Shown piece after piece: positions 22,537 through 31,838 of a DNA stretch of 64,000 nt; position 1 is the first letter of the stretch, and each line of letters starts with the position of its first letter. A program made the translations under genes and the position numbers. Source of the stretch: Collimonas rhizosphaerae (GTDB taxonomy: Bacteria > Pseudomonadota > Gammaproteobacteria > Burkholderiales > Burkholderiaceae_D); the NCBI RefSeq assembly GCF_038896935.1, contig NZ_JBANDC010000001.1:62001-126000 (forward strand). The letters are read 5' to 3'. The notes below the pieces were generated by a model. It had not been told where the DNA came from. It saw only the letters and a list, made by a program, of their open reading frames with translations, and searched no databases.

Positions 22537-23319
22537 ATGCATATCAAACCTGTCATGTCCCGGCTGATCGCTCTTGGAGCGATCAGCCTTGCCTTGTGCG
22601 CCAGCACTGTACAAGCCGATGAAATCGATGTGATGAACTCGGGTGGCTTTACCGCCGCCTATAAATCCTTGCAGCCCAAATTTGAAGCGGCTACCGGCCA
22701 TGCGCTGGCAACCGCCTGGGGACCTTCCATGGGCAAGGCGCCGGAAGCGATTCCCAACCGCCTGCAGCGGGGCGAACCGGCTGATGTCGTGATCATGGTC
22801 GGTTATGCCTTGGACGAATTGATCAAGCAAGGCAGAGTGATTGCCGGCAGCCGCGTCGATCTGGCGGATTCCCGCATTGGCATGGCGGTCCGGAGCGGCG
22901 CCGCCAAACCGGACATCAGCACGGTGGCAGGCTTGAAATCGGCTTTGCTCGGTGCGCAATCGATTGCCTATTCAGATAGCGCCAGCGGAGTCTATATCGA
23001 GCGCGAGCTGTTCAAGAAGCTGGGCATTGAAGAACAGGTCAAGCCGAAAGCCCGCATGATCCAGAAAACCCCGGTCGCTGCACTGGTGGCTGGCGGCCAG
23101 TACGAACTGGGATTCCAGCAGGTGAGCGAGATATTGCCGGTGCAAGGCGTCGATTTTGTCGCCAGGATTCCTGAGCAGGTCCAGAGCATCACCACTTTCG
23201 CGGCCGGCATTCCAGTCGGCGCCAAACATCCGGACGCCGCGCGCGCATTGATTCGTTACCTGGCTTCGCCGGAGGCGCGCGCCGACGTGATCAAGAGCGG
23301 CCTCGATCCGCGCCAGTGA
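22537..23319 (+). CDS. Orphan periplasmic substrate-binding protein, ModA-like
   Basis: 260 residues with a signal peptide (cleavage near V-Q-A-D). The fold pattern of class II periplasmic binding proteins of the molybdate/tungstate type (SBP_bac_11) is visible: N-S-G-G-F-T-A-A-Y, then A-D-V-V-I-M-V, G-M-A-V-R-S-G-A, I-A-Y-S-D-S-A-S-G-V-Y-I and G-I-P-V-G-A-K-H-P-D-A-A-R-A-L-I-R-Y-L-A-S-P. No ABC permease or ATPase is adjacent, so its transporter is elsewhere or it has another role. The start is uncertain between 22537 and 22555. Confidence 0.83.
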   Translation: MHIKPVMSRLIALGAISLALCASTVQADEIDVMNSGGFTAAYKSLQPKFEAATGHALATAWGPSMGKAPEAIPNRLQRGEPADVVIMVGYALDELIKQGRVIAGSRVDLADSRIGMAVRSGAAKPDISTVAGLKSALLGAQSIAYSDSASGVYIERELFKKLGIEEQVKPKARMIQKTPVAALVAGGQYELGFQQVSEILPVQGVDFVARIPEQVQSITTFAAGIPVGAKHPDAARALIRYLASPEARADVIKSGLDPRQ

Positions 23320-23434
23320 ACTGCGCCGCGCGCAGGCACGCAATACGGATCAAATATTCGTTCGCAAGCAGCGGCGGCAATGGATTAACATGTGGTATCT
23401 GCCGACATGTATCCACTGCCCGTATCCGAGCTAT

Positions 23435-23611
23435 ATGAAATTACCGATCGCTATTGTCATAGGTTGCATCATCATCGCAGTTGCCATATTCCTGGGCCTT
23501 ACCTACGACAAGCGCACCTGGATGGCGTCATGCACCAGCGGCAATGAACTTTTCCTCAAAGACCAGACGGCGCAAACCTGCGAGCTGCAATACGTCAAAT
23601 CCAGGAAATAA
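23435..23611 (+). CDS. Small single-pass membrane protein
   Basis: 58 residues: a 20-residue hydrophobic segment directly after M-K-L-P, then a short polar tail with two cysteines (A-S-C-T-S-G, Q-T-C-E-L-Q). The ribosome site is weak. Function unknown; it could be spurious. Confidence 0.45.
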   Translation: MKLPIAIVIGCIIIAVAIFLGLTYDKRTWMASCTSGNELFLKDQTAQTCELQYVKSRK

Positions 23612-23664
23612 ATCGAGGGGCGGACAGCTTGCCGGCGGGCGCCGGCGCTGTCGTGAAAAATTTC

Positions 23665-24276
23665 TTATCTCTCAGTCAGCGCCAGCTTGACCGCCAAGGC
23701 GCCAAACGCCGCTGCAAAACTGCGCCGCATCCAGGTCATGACATGCGGCCGCGATACCACGCGATCGCGCATCACGGCGGCAAACACGCCATAGCCTGAA
23801 AAAATCACGAAGGTGGCCAGCATGAAGGCGCCGGACAGTTCCAGCATGCGCAACAGCGGATGCGTATCCTGGGGACTGACGAACTGCGGCAAGAACGCGA
23901 CGAAGAAGATGGATAGCTTCGGATTGAGGATGTTGACGAGGACGCCATCGACGATCACGCGCAGGTCGGAGCGTTTGTCTTCGACGCGGTCCACCCGCAA
24001 TGCGCCTTTCTCGCGCAAGGAACTCCAGGCCATGAACAGGAGATAGGCGATGCCCGCATACTTGACGGCGTTGAAGGCAAGCGCCCTGGCGTGCAGGATC
24101 GCGGCCAGTCCGAACATGGCGGCGCCGAGGTGCGGCAGGATTCCCAGCGTACAGCTGAAGGCGGCCAGGATGCTGGCCTTTGTTCCGCGCGACAGGCCGG
24201 CGGACAAGGTGTAGATCACCCCGGTGCCGGGCGATGCGACAATGATCAAGGTCGTCAGCAGGAATCCGAGTGTCAT
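23665..24276 (-). CDS. LysE/RhtB-family amino acid exporter
   Basis: 203 residues from ATG 24276 with GAGGA eight bases upstream. Six hydrophobic segments and the family motif P-G-T-G-V-I-Y-T-L-S-A-G-L-S-R-G near the start, followed later by N-I-L-N-P-K-L-S-I-F-F. Such proteins export amino acids or homoserine lactones; the substrate is not predictable. Confidence 0.92.
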   Translation of the reverse strand: MTLGFLLTTLIIVASPGTGVIYTLSAGLSRGTKASILAAFSCTLGILPHLGAAMFGLAAILHARALAFNAVKYAGIAYLLFMAWSSLREKGALRVDRVEDKRSDLRVIVDGVLVNILNPKLSIFFVAFLPQFVSPQDTHPLLRMLELSGAFMLATFVIFSGYGVFAAVMRDRVVSRPHVMTWMRRSFAAAFGALAVKLALTER

Positions 24277-24618
24277 TGGCCGGTCCTCAATGATGTGGTT
24301 TGCGGGCAGGATGGTGAGTCGCGATTGCAAAGTCTATCATTGAAAACAGCTTTGGTATTCCGGGGCGTCATTACGTGGGGAAATGCTGGGGAGGGGGCAC
24401 AAGGGGGTAAATGTATTGGCGCACGCGCCAGCTGTGGAAGCGTGCCGCTGCTCCCAGTGCGGTTTGTTGCATGCCAAGCCTGAACTCCACCGGCCGATCC
24501 ACATATACATCAAATCGGTGGAAAGCGTCCAGCCCGGTTCAGGCAAGTCTTTCGACGCCAGGCATGTCATTCGAGAGCTGTAAAACGGCTCTCGGGGCCT
24601 GGCGCTCGTGATCGAGGT
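24277..24618. other. Gene-free region downstream of the cold-shock gene
   Basis: Short overlapping frames on both strands (24383-24583 plus, 24337-24570 minus) have no ribosome sites. A hairpin CGAGAGC / GCTCTCG at 24572-24594 lies 25 bases after the cold-shock gene; no U tract follows on that strand. Confidence 0.4.
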
Positions 24619-24822
24619 TCAGGGGTTTTGAATATTGGATGCCTGCTTGCCTTTCGGACCTTGGGTGACATCGAATGACACCTTCTGGCCTTCCTTGAGG
24701 GTCTTGAAACCTTCCATGTTGATCGCGGAGAAGTGCGCGAACAGATCTTCGCCGCCATCGTCCGGCGTGATGAAGCCGAAACCTTTGGAGTCGTTGAACC
24801 ACTTTACTGTACCTGTTGCCAT
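24619..24822 (-). CDS. Cold-shock protein, CspA family
   Basis: 67 residues. Single cold-shock domain with RNP1 K-G-F-G-F-I at 13-18 and RNP2 as L-F-A-H-F at 27-31 (V-F-V-H-F is more common). Binds single-stranded RNA/DNA as an RNA chaperone. It stands alone; about 200 bases upstream are free of genes, compatible with the long 5' leader usual for these mRNAs. Confidence 0.96.
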   Translation of the reverse strand: MATGTVKWFNDSKGFGFITPDDGGEDLFAHFSAINMEGFKTLKEGQKVSFDVTQGPKGKQASNIQNP

Positions 24823-25026
24823 GATGATCTTTCAAATGTGTTAGCTACGGGCCAAGGTTAGTAGCGCCAGGAAAATGCTTCTGTACGCTATTTAACATAG
24901 CGCCGAGGGTCGGGCCGAAAACAAGCTGCGTCCCGGCATCGATCAGTATCCTCCTAAATTTCTGTTTTTGCCAAGAGTGTTGCTGAAATAAATACAGATA
25001 TCCAACTATTGGATACCTGCCGTCCG

Positions 25027-26403
25027 TCAGCGCACGTTCGCCAGCGATTCCAGAAACTGTCCGCACCACCAGTGCACATCGTATTTCCGCACATTTTCCA
25101 GCAGCGCCCCGTGGCGCGCCTGGCGCTCTGCCAGCGGCATTTGCAGGGCGCGCTGGATGGCCTGCGCCGTGCCGGGAATGTCGTAGGGGTTGACCAGCAA
25201 CGCCTCTTTCAGCTGCTCGGCGGCGCCGGCAAAACGCGACAGCACCAGCACTCCCGGATCGGCGGCATCTTGCGCCGCGATGAACTCCTTGGCGACCAGG
25301 TTCATGCCGTCGCGCAGCGGCGTCACCAGCGCGACGTCGCAAGCCTGGTACAAGCCTGGCAGCCGGCGCCGCGCCACGGCGCGATGGATGTACCGGATAG
25401 GCATCCAGTCAAGGTCGCCGTAATTGCCGTTGATGGCGCCGCACAGGCTTTCCAGTTCATGCTGGATGTCGCTGTAGGCGTCGACATCTTCGCGGCTGGG
25501 CGCTGCTATCTGCAGCAAGGTCGCGCTATGCCGGTTCTCCGGGTATTCCTTGAGCAGTTCGCCGAAGGCGCGGATGCGTTGCGGCAGTCCTTTTGAATAA
25601 TCGAGGCGGTCAACTCCGATCAGCAGCCGCCGGCGCGAATATTCGCGGCAGGTAGTTTCATAGGTTTCCTGCGATTCGCGCGCCCGTCCCAGGCGATGAA
25701 AGTCGTCGATGTCGATGCCGATCGGGAACGCGCCGGCCTGCACCGTGCTGTTGAAGGCGCGGAACTGGCCGACGCCGACGGTTTCAGCAGTGGCCTCGGC
25801 TTTCACGTAGTGAGCGAAATTCAGCAGGTCGGCCTCGCTCTGGAAACCCACCAGGTCGTAGGCAAACAGGGCGCGCATCAGCCATTCGTGCGATGGGATG
25901 GCAGCCAGGATCTGCTGCGGCGGCAGCGGGATATGCAAAAAGAAGCCGATCTTGTTGCCGCAGCCCATGGCGCGCAGTTCTGCCGCCAGCGGGATCAGAT
26001 GGTAGTCGTGGATCCAGATAAGGTCGTCCGGTTTCAGCAGCGGCATCAGCTTGCGCGCGAACAGGTGGTTGACGCGGCGGTAGCCGCTCAGGTAGCCGGA
26101 CTCCAGGTTGGCCAGGTCCAGCCGGTAATGGAATATCGGCCACAGCACGCCGTTGGCGTAGCCGCGGTAATACGCATCGTGGTCTTCCTGGCACAGGTCC
26201 ATTTCGGCCAGCGTCACCGGCCCGGCCTGGTGCACGCGCAGTTCGCCTTCGCCGGGCGTGCCGTCCTTGACTACGGTACCGCTCCAGCCGAACCACAGGC
26301 CGCCGGTTTTCTTGAGGGTTTCGCCTAGCGCCACCGCCAGACCTCCTGCCGCGGGTTTGCGCGGGTCAGCGAGTCGGTTGGATACTACGACCAGGCGGGG
26401 CAT
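25027..26403 (-). CDS. otsA: Trehalose-6-phosphate synthase (GT20)
   Basis: 458 residues, AAGGA eight bases before ATG. Joins UDP-glucose (or another NDP-glucose) and glucose-6-phosphate to trehalose-6-phosphate. Landmarks: V-V-S-N-R-L at the start, G-W-S-G near 39, I-W-I-H-D-Y-H-L, G-F-F-L-H-I-P, G-V-D-R-L-D-Y-S-K-G-L and L-S-R-F-A-G-A-A-E-Q-L. It is the last gene of the otsB-GH15-otsA operon, 49 bases after the GH15 gene. Product: osmoprotective trehalose. Confidence 0.96.
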   Translation of the reverse strand: MPRLVVVSNRLADPRKPAAGGLAVALGETLKKTGGLWFGWSGTVVKDGTPGEGELRVHQAGPVTLAEMDLCQEDHDAYYRGYANGVLWPIFHYRLDLANLESGYLSGYRRVNHLFARKLMPLLKPDDLIWIHDYHLIPLAAELRAMGCGNKIGFFLHIPLPPQQILAAIPSHEWLMRALFAYDLVGFQSEADLLNFAHYVKAEATAETVGVGQFRAFNSTVQAGAFPIGIDIDDFHRLGRARESQETYETTCREYSRRRLLIGVDRLDYSKGLPQRIRAFGELLKEYPENRHSATLLQIAAPSREDVDAYSDIQHELESLCGAINGNYGDLDWMPIRYIHRAVARRRLPGLYQACDVALVTPLRDGMNLVAKEFIAAQDAADPGVLVLSRFAGAAEQLKEALLVNPYDIPGTAQAIQRALQMPLAERQARHGALLENVRKYDVHWWCGQFLESLANVR

Positions 26404-26452
26404 GGGCGGATTCCTTTCTTGTTGTGGTTGAGGGGCACTAGCCGGAAGATGT

Positions 26453-28297
26453 TCAGATGGCGCTCTCCCAGGCTGCAGACAGGCGCATGGCGCAGTTGAT
26501 GATGCCGACCATGGAGTAGGTCTGTGGAAAATTGCCCCACATCTCGCCGGTGACCGGATGCGTGTCTTCCGATAGCAGGCCGAGGTGGTTGCGGGTCGCC
26601 AGCATGGTCTCGAAAATCTCGCGCGCCTGTTTTTTGCGGCCTATGCGCGCCAGCGCGTCGATACGCCAGAAGGTGCAGATATTGAACGCGGTTTCGGGCC
26701 GGCCGAAATCGTCGGGCGCTTCGTAGCGCCGCATGTAAGGGCCGTCGCACAGATATTTTTCCAGGGCGTCGACGGTGGCGATGAAACGTTTGTCGGTCGG
26801 CGTTACCAGGCCGACTTCCACCATCAGCAGCACGCTGGCGTCGAGGTCGCGGCCGCCGAAACTCTCGGCGTAAGCCTGGCGCTCCTCGTTCCAGGCTTCG
26901 CTCAGGATACGCTGGCCGATGGTTGCGGCGCGCTCCTGCCAATAGCGGGCGCGTTCGGGGAGTTCCAGCTTGGCGGCAATCTTGCCCAGGCGGTCGCAGG
27001 CGGCCCAGCTCATCAGTGCCGACGAGGTATGGATGCGCGAACGGGTGCGCAACTCCCACATGCCGGCGTCCGGCTGGTCATACAAGGTGAAGGCACGTTC
27101 GCCGCAGGCTTCCAGATGCTGGAACTGTTCAACGCCGGAACGGTGCAGCAGGCGCTCATCATGGAACGACTGCGCCGCGCCGAGCACGATATTGCCGTAG
27201 ACGTCGTGCTGGAAATGCTCGTAAGCCTGGTTGCCGACGCGCACCGGTGCGTGATTGCGATAACCGGGCAGGTGGTCCAGGGTTATTTCCGGCAGCGCTT
27301 CTTCCAGGCCGATGCCGTACAAGGGCTGTACATGGCCGCCGGCGCTCCTGACCACGACATTGCCGAGCCAGCGCAGATAGTCTTCCATGGTGCCCAGTTC
27401 GGACAGGCTGTTGAGCGCGCGCACCACAAAAAACGCGTCGCGCAGCCAGCAATAGCGATAGTCCCAGTTGCGCGCGCTGCCTGGCGCTTCCGGCACGCTG
27501 GTGGTCATGGCCGCGATGATTGCGCCGGTGTCTTCGCACAGCGATAGCTTGAGCGTGATCGCGGCGCGGATCACGGCGGCCTGCCATTCCAGCGGCGTCG
27601 CCAGGGCGCGGCTCCAGCTGCGCCAGTAAGCCAGGGTCTCCTGCTCGAAGGTGCGGGCGGTGTCGCCGATGCCGTTGAGCAGGGTTTCGTCCGGTCCCAG
27701 GATAAAGTTGTAAGGGCGGCTGACGACGAACGCGGTTTCCGCCAGCAGGTAGCTGATGGGCGCGTCGGTGTTCAGGCGCAGGGTTTGTTCCGAGCCGACA
27801 TAGCGCAGGTGGTTGCTGCCGCGCGTGATGACAGGTATCTCGCGGCCCCAGTCGAAGCGCGGCCGCAGCAATACGCGCAGGCGCGGCGCGCCGCTCAGCG
27901 GATGCAGGCGGCGCACCAGGGTCAGCGGGCGGAAGTAGCGGCCGCGGCTGGGAAAGCGCGGAGCGAAGTCGGTAATCTCCACGCCTTGCCCCAGGGTGTC
28001 GAACAGGCGCGTGTGCAGCACGGCGGTGTTCGGTTCATACCACTGCTCGCTATGGGAAAAATTCTCCAGCTGGAAACTCCACAAGCTGCCGTCTTCGCTG
28101 GGATCGAGCAAGGCGTTGAACACCGGGTCGCCGTCGAAGCGGGGCAGGCAGCACCAGACTACGCGCCCCAGCTTATCGATCAAGGCGTTCAGCGCGCAAT
28201 TGCCGACGACGCCGAGGTCGAGAGAGGAGGTGGAGGGTATTGCGCCGTCTTCGATCACTGCGGCAGCGGCCAACGTTTCTGCGGGTGGCTTGGTCAT
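26453..28297 (-). CDS. Glycoside hydrolase family 15 protein (trehalase/glucoamylase-like)
   Basis: 614 residues, cytoplasmic. A beta-rich N-terminal domain (W-C-C-L-P-R-F-D-G-D-P-V-F near 50) is followed by the (alpha/alpha)6 catalytic domain with R-N-W-D-Y-R-Y-C-W-L-R-D-A and, near the end, T-G-E-M-W-G-N-F-P-Q-T-Y-S, containing a likely catalytic Glu. GH15 proteins located inside otsBA operons are candidates for trehalose or trehalose-precursor hydrolysis; known bacterial relatives include the mycobacterial GH15 trehalase. The start lies 14 bases after otsB. Which alpha-glucoside it cuts is not shown by the sequence. Confidence 0.9.
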   Translation of the reverse strand: MTKPPAETLAAAAVIEDGAIPSTSSLDLGVVGNCALNALIDKLGRVVWCCLPRFDGDPVFNALLDPSEDGSLWSFQLENFSHSEQWYEPNTAVLHTRLFDTLGQGVEITDFAPRFPSRGRYFRPLTLVRRLHPLSGAPRLRVLLRPRFDWGREIPVITRGSNHLRYVGSEQTLRLNTDAPISYLLAETAFVVSRPYNFILGPDETLLNGIGDTARTFEQETLAYWRSWSRALATPLEWQAAVIRAAITLKLSLCEDTGAIIAAMTTSVPEAPGSARNWDYRYCWLRDAFFVVRALNSLSELGTMEDYLRWLGNVVVRSAGGHVQPLYGIGLEEALPEITLDHLPGYRNHAPVRVGNQAYEHFQHDVYGNIVLGAAQSFHDERLLHRSGVEQFQHLEACGERAFTLYDQPDAGMWELRTRSRIHTSSALMSWAACDRLGKIAAKLELPERARYWQERAATIGQRILSEAWNEERQAYAESFGGRDLDASVLLMVEVGLVTPTDKRFIATVDALEKYLCDGPYMRRYEAPDDFGRPETAFNICTFWRIDALARIGRKKQAREIFETMLATRNHLGLLSEDTHPVTGEMWGNFPQTYSMVGIINCAMRLSAAWESAI

Positions 28298-28311
28298 GAT
28301 TTCCTTCGACT

Positions 28312-29085
28312 TTATTGTTGTTCCAGAACTTGCGCCAGCATGCTGCGTACCGCAGCGGGGCTGGCGATACGCGCGCGCGCCAGGCTGGCGCCGTCGCCGA
28401 CCTTGATGCCGAGGCCGCCTGCCGGTTCCGACTGGACCCAGGCAAAACCGATTTCATCCGTGATGTCGTCGCCGATGAAAATCGGACGGCGGCCGGCAAA
28501 CGGCGCTTCTTCCATGAAGGCAGCAATCGCCTTGCCTTTGTCGGCGTCGGCGGCCTTGGCTTCGACCACCATGTTGCCGCGCAATAGCGAAAATCCTTGC
28601 TCATGGGCCAGGGCTTCGTTCATTGCTTCGACGCAGATCTGTTCCAGGTGCGGAGCGCGCCGGTAGTGCAAGGCCAGCGCGCCGCGTTTTACTTCCAGCA
28701 GCAAGCCCGCATGCTGCGCCGTCAGCGGTTGCAGGCAGGTCAGCAAGCGTTCAATGTCGGGGACCGCCAGTTGCGTCATGCGGCCGTCGGCGCTGCGGCG
28801 CTCGGCGCCGTGTACGCCGGCCACGGGCAAGCGCAGCGGTGCAAGGAAATGGTCGATCTGCTTTAACGGACGGCCGCTGACAATGGCCAGCGCTCCGTTT
28901 GCAGCATGTTGGAGCCGTTGCAAGGTTGTTATCAAATCCGGTGGCAGCACCACGCTTTCGGGCAGCGGGGCAAAATCGACCAGGGTATTGTCGAAGTCCA
29001 GAAACAACGCATCAGCGGCAAAGTCGTAGTCACGATTTTGTGGAGGCATGTTATGTATGGCGGCAGAATGCCGGAATAGTTCCAT
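28312..29085 (-). CDS. otsB: Trehalose-6-phosphate phosphatase
   Basis: 257 residues from 29085; a second Met at 29049 is equally possible, neither has a clear ribosome site. HAD-superfamily motif I is L-F-L-D-F-D-N-T-L-V-D (D-x-D-N-T where most relatives have D-G-T), motif II I-V-S-G-R, and motif IV I-F-I-G-D-D-I-T-D-E. It dephosphorylates trehalose-6-phosphate to trehalose. First gene of the operon with GH15 and otsA. Confidence 0.94.
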   Translation of the reverse strand: MELFRHSAAIHNMPPQNRDYDFAADALFLDFDNTLVDFAPLPESVVLPPDLITTLQRLQHAANGALAIVSGRPLKQIDHFLAPLRLPVAGVHGAERRSADGRMTQLAVPDIERLLTCLQPLTAQHAGLLLEVKRGALALHYRRAPHLEQICVEAMNEALAHEQGFSLLRGNMVVEAKAADADKGKAIAAFMEEAPFAGRRPIFIGDDITDEIGFAWVQSEPAGGLGIKVGDGASLARARIASPAAVRSMLAQVLEQQ

Positions 29086-29178
29086 GACGAAAGTGACAAA
29101 TGATGATTTGTCATCAAGGCCAGGCTGGAGAGGTGCTCGGGAAACTGGGCGGCAGTGCTGCCGATACGCCGTCCCGGC

Positions 29179-29496
29179 TTAATACAGCCGCGTTTTCATG
29201 ACTTCGGATTCCATCGCTGCATTGCGCTCCTCGCTGGCTTCGATGGGATCGACTATGTCGTCGCTGAGCGCCGCCGCGCGCTCAGCGGCCGCGATGGCAG
29301 GATCCAGTCCGTCGCCGAATTCTTCCTCGTCGTCGCCCGGCGGCTCCAGCATGTCTTTCAGCATGGCGCTCAGCTCCGGCGTATCCCACGGCTCGCCATG
29401 GCGTTTTTTTACCGTGATGTAGTGCCGCACTTCTGCATCTTGCTCCGGAGTCAACGGCAGTCCCCGGAAACTGCTCTTGGGATCAATGTCGGTCAT
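29179..29496 (-). CDS. Acidic protein of unknown function
   Basis: 105 residues from ATG 29496 (GGAG eight bases upstream). Strongly acidic middle (G-D-D-E-E-E-F-G-D) and a repeated A-A-A-E-R-A-A-A helix. No signal peptide or known domain. It lies between otsB and pssA on the same strand with gaps of 93 and 145 bases. Confidence 0.65.
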   Translation of the reverse strand: MTDIDPKSSFRGLPLTPEQDAEVRHYITVKKRHGEPWDTPELSAMLKDMLEPPGDDEEEFGDGLDPAIAAAERAAALSDDIVDPIEASEERNAAMESEVMKTRLY

Positions 29497-29641
29497 GATG
29501 TCACTCCCGTGTTGCGCTGGCTGGCGTGGCGCTGCATCGAATGGCTTGCGAAACACCACACTAGGAGTGTAGACCTATTGCGCGCGCTAGTGGGAGCCTT
29601 CGGCGGTTTTATCGCACCGCATCCGCCGCCCGCGGCCGGGC

Positions 29642-30259
29642 TTACAGTTTTGGAATCCGGATGCGGCTGACCATCAGGGCCCCGGACACGGCAAACATCA
29701 GTACCAGCGGGTGGAACTGGAAGCCGGCGACGTACACCACGCCCAGCCACAGCTGTTCGCCCACGGCGTCGTGCCAGGCAGCGGCGGCCAGCACCATGAC
29801 CAGCAGCAGGGAAGTCGGGATCGGCGTGCCTTCGAAATATTTCACTTTGTCGCCGCCTTCGGCAAGCTTTTCGGAGGTGACGTTGTAGCGCGCCAGGCGC
29901 GAGACGCCGCAAGCGACAAAAAACACCAGGATGATGCGGTCCACCAGCCCCTGCATGCCGCAGCCGTAGGCGATGATTGCCGGGGCCACGCCAAACGAGA
30001 TGATGTCGGCCAGCGAATCCAGTTCGCGCCCCATGGCCGAGCTTTGAGCGCGCCAGCGGGCGATGCGGCCATCCAGCACGTCGAACACCAGTGCCGCCGG
30101 AATCAGGCTGCACGCCAGCAGCAGGTGCAGCACTTCGCGCGTCTGCAGGTAAGTCATCACGGAAAACAGGGAACCGACTCCGCAGAACGCGTTGCTGAGC
30201 GTGAACCAATCGGCGAGATGGAATTCACGTATCATCGAAAAAGGCTTAGGTCTGGTCAT
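29642..30259 (-). CDS. pssA: CDP-diacylglycerol-serine O-phosphatidyltransferase
   Basis: 205 residues from ATG 30259. The CDP-alcohol phosphotransferase motif D-G-x2-A-R-x8-G-x3-D-x3-D is complete (D-G-R-I-A-R ... G-R-E-L-D-S-L-A-D). About six membrane helices. It makes phosphatidylserine, precursor of phosphatidylethanolamine. The N-terminal F-T-L-S-N-A-F-C-G and 'type II' size fit PssA rather than PgsA. asd/psd partners are not adjacent. Confidence 0.9.
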   Translation of the reverse strand: MTRPKPFSMIREFHLADWFTLSNAFCGVGSLFSVMTYLQTREVLHLLLACSLIPAALVFDVLDGRIARWRAQSSAMGRELDSLADIISFGVAPAIIAYGCGMQGLVDRIILVFFVACGVSRLARYNVTSEKLAEGGDKVKYFEGTPIPTSLLLVMVLAAAAWHDAVGEQLWLGVVYVAGFQFHPLVLMFAVSGALMVSRIRIPKL

Positions 30260-30396
30260 TGATTCAATCCGGATGTGATAAAAAAGTAGGGGCAATCAAT
30301 TGCCCGCACCAAATTTATCACATACGGCGCGCCAATCCGAAGTTGAATCTCCGATCTAAGGCCTGTTCGCACTCCCAAATCAAGTGTGAACACGCC

Positions 30397-31143
30397 CTAG
30401 CGCGATGCGACCTTGGTAAGCGCCGGCTGGGCGCGGTACACGGCTGGAAACAGGCGTTTCAGGTCGCCGATCTTCGGCAGGTCGTTGACCACGATATAAG
30501 GATAGCTCGGGTTGTGCACCAGGAAATTCTGATGATATGGCTCGGCAGGATAGAAACCGTTGAAGGGCTCTACCCGTGTCGCCAGCGCCTTGCCGAATAC
30601 CTTGCTTTTATCTATCTGCCCGACATACGCCAGCGCCAGCTTGCGCTGCATGTCGTTGGCGGGAAACACGGCAGACCGGTACTGGGTGCCGGAATCCGGA
30701 CCCTGGCGATTCAGCTCGGTCGGATCGTGGGCGACCGAGAAAAATATCTGCAGCAGCTTGCCATAAGTGACCTGGGCAGGATCGTAGGTGATCTGCACGG
30801 ATTCCGCATGCCCGGTATCGCCCTCGCTGACGCGTTCGTAGCGGGCCGTATCGCGGCTGCCGCCGGCGTAGCCGGAGACCACGTCCGTCACTCCGCGCAC
30901 ATGCTGGAACACGCCTTGCACGCCCCAGAAACAGCCGCCGGCGAACACTGCAGTTTCCGAATGTGCCGCGGCAGACACCGGTTCGTCGCTGGCAGGCGGC
31001 GGCACGACTTGGGCCGCCTCCGACGAGAATGCGGGATTCAGGCCAAGCAGCAATGCCAACCCGAGTCCGCACGCCGTCAGCAGTCCCTTGGCCCAGAGCG
31101 CCATGGTTGCCGGTTGCCTTGTTTCAGTTGATAAGTTTCTCAT
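30397..31143 (-). CDS. msrA: Exported peptide-methionine (S)-S-oxide reductase
   Basis: 248 residues from the ATG at 31143, which has AGAGG nine bases upstream (the ATG at 31152 sits directly on it). An N-terminal hydrophobic segment (about 17-37) followed by a Pro/Ala/Ser linker marks it as exported, unlike the common cytosolic MsrA. The active site G-G-C-F-W-G gives catalytic C71; G-Y-A-G-G and Y-H-Q-N-F-L also match. It repairs oxidised methionine in envelope proteins. Confidence 0.93.
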   Translation of the reverse strand: MRNLSTETRQPATMALWAKGLLTACGLGLALLLGLNPAFSSEAAQVVPPPASDEPVSAAAHSETAVFAGGCFWGVQGVFQHVRGVTDVVSGYAGGSRDTARYERVSEGDTGHAESVQITYDPAQVTYGKLLQIFFSVAHDPTELNRQGPDSGTQYRSAVFPANDMQRKLALAYVGQIDKSKVFGKALATRVEPFNGFYPAEPYHQNFLVHNPSYPYIVVNDLPKIGDLKRLFPAVYRAQPALTKVASR

Positions 31144-31367
31144 GACGCCCATCCTCTTCGATATGATCAGTTTTTGCGGAGCTGATGGTTAGTCGGCGAT
31201 GCCTGGATTTCCTTACGGGAGTGCGCACGATATGCGTAGATTTCCACGCCTCAGCTTACACCCAGGCTGGAATATCGACTGCGCCCGCAGCGCTCGATGT
31301 TGCTTTGCCAATTTTTCCATGGCAACATGCTTTGGCCATTTTGGGTTTGTTGTCTGGAAGAGAGCGT

Positions 31368-31838
31368 ATGACAGAATTAAAGTTAAGACCGCCTGTCGCA
31401 GCCGATTACGCCGCGATCGCCGGATGGATCCCTGATGCCGCGGCGTGCACGCGCTGGGCCGGTCCGCAGCTGGCGTATCCGTTCGACGCCGGCGCGTTGC
31501 CCCGGCTGCTGGCGGTGGAGCGCGGCGCCAGCTACGCGCTCCATGACGCGCATGCCGAGCTGCTAGGGTTCGGCCAGTATCGGCTGCGCCAGCCGGGCAC
31601 GGCGCATCTGTGCCGCATTATCGTGGCTCCGGCGGCGCGCGGCAAAGGCATGGGCAAGGCGCTATGCCGCCTGCTGATCGACGAAGCGCGCCGCGCCACT
31701 GCGGCAGAGGCCGTGACGCTGCGCGTTTATCGCGACAACCTTGCCGCCTTCGCGATCTATTCTGACCTGGGGTTTGTCCCGGCGGCTGCTGAATCGGACG
31801 CCGAAGTGCTCATGATGAAATTGACGCTCAAGGCCTGA
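31368..31838 (+). CDS. GNAT-family N-acetyltransferase
   Basis: 156 residues from ATG 31368 (GGAAG eight bases upstream); the longer frame from 31185 is not supported. The acetyl-CoA loop V-A-P-A-A-R-G-K-G-M-G-K-A-L and the motif V-Y-R-D-N-L-A-A-F-A-I-Y-S-D-L-G-F are typical. Substrate unknown. Its 3' end overlaps the convergent acyltransferase gene by 11 bases. Confidence 0.9.
   Translation: MTELKLRPPVAADYAAIAGWIPDAAACTRWAGPQLAYPFDAGALPRLLAVERGASYALHDAHAELLGFGQYRLRQPGTAHLCRIIVAPAARGKGMGKALCRLLIDEARRATAAEAVTLRVYRDNLAAFAIYSDLGFVPAAAESDAEVLMMKLTLKA

Noticed and set aside
24337..24583. Overlapping short frames on both strands after the cold-shock gene
   Set aside because: Neither has a ribosome site or a recognisable protein pattern.
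26585..27547. 320-codon plus-strand frame
   Set aside because: Antisense to the GH15 gene, which has full family motifs.
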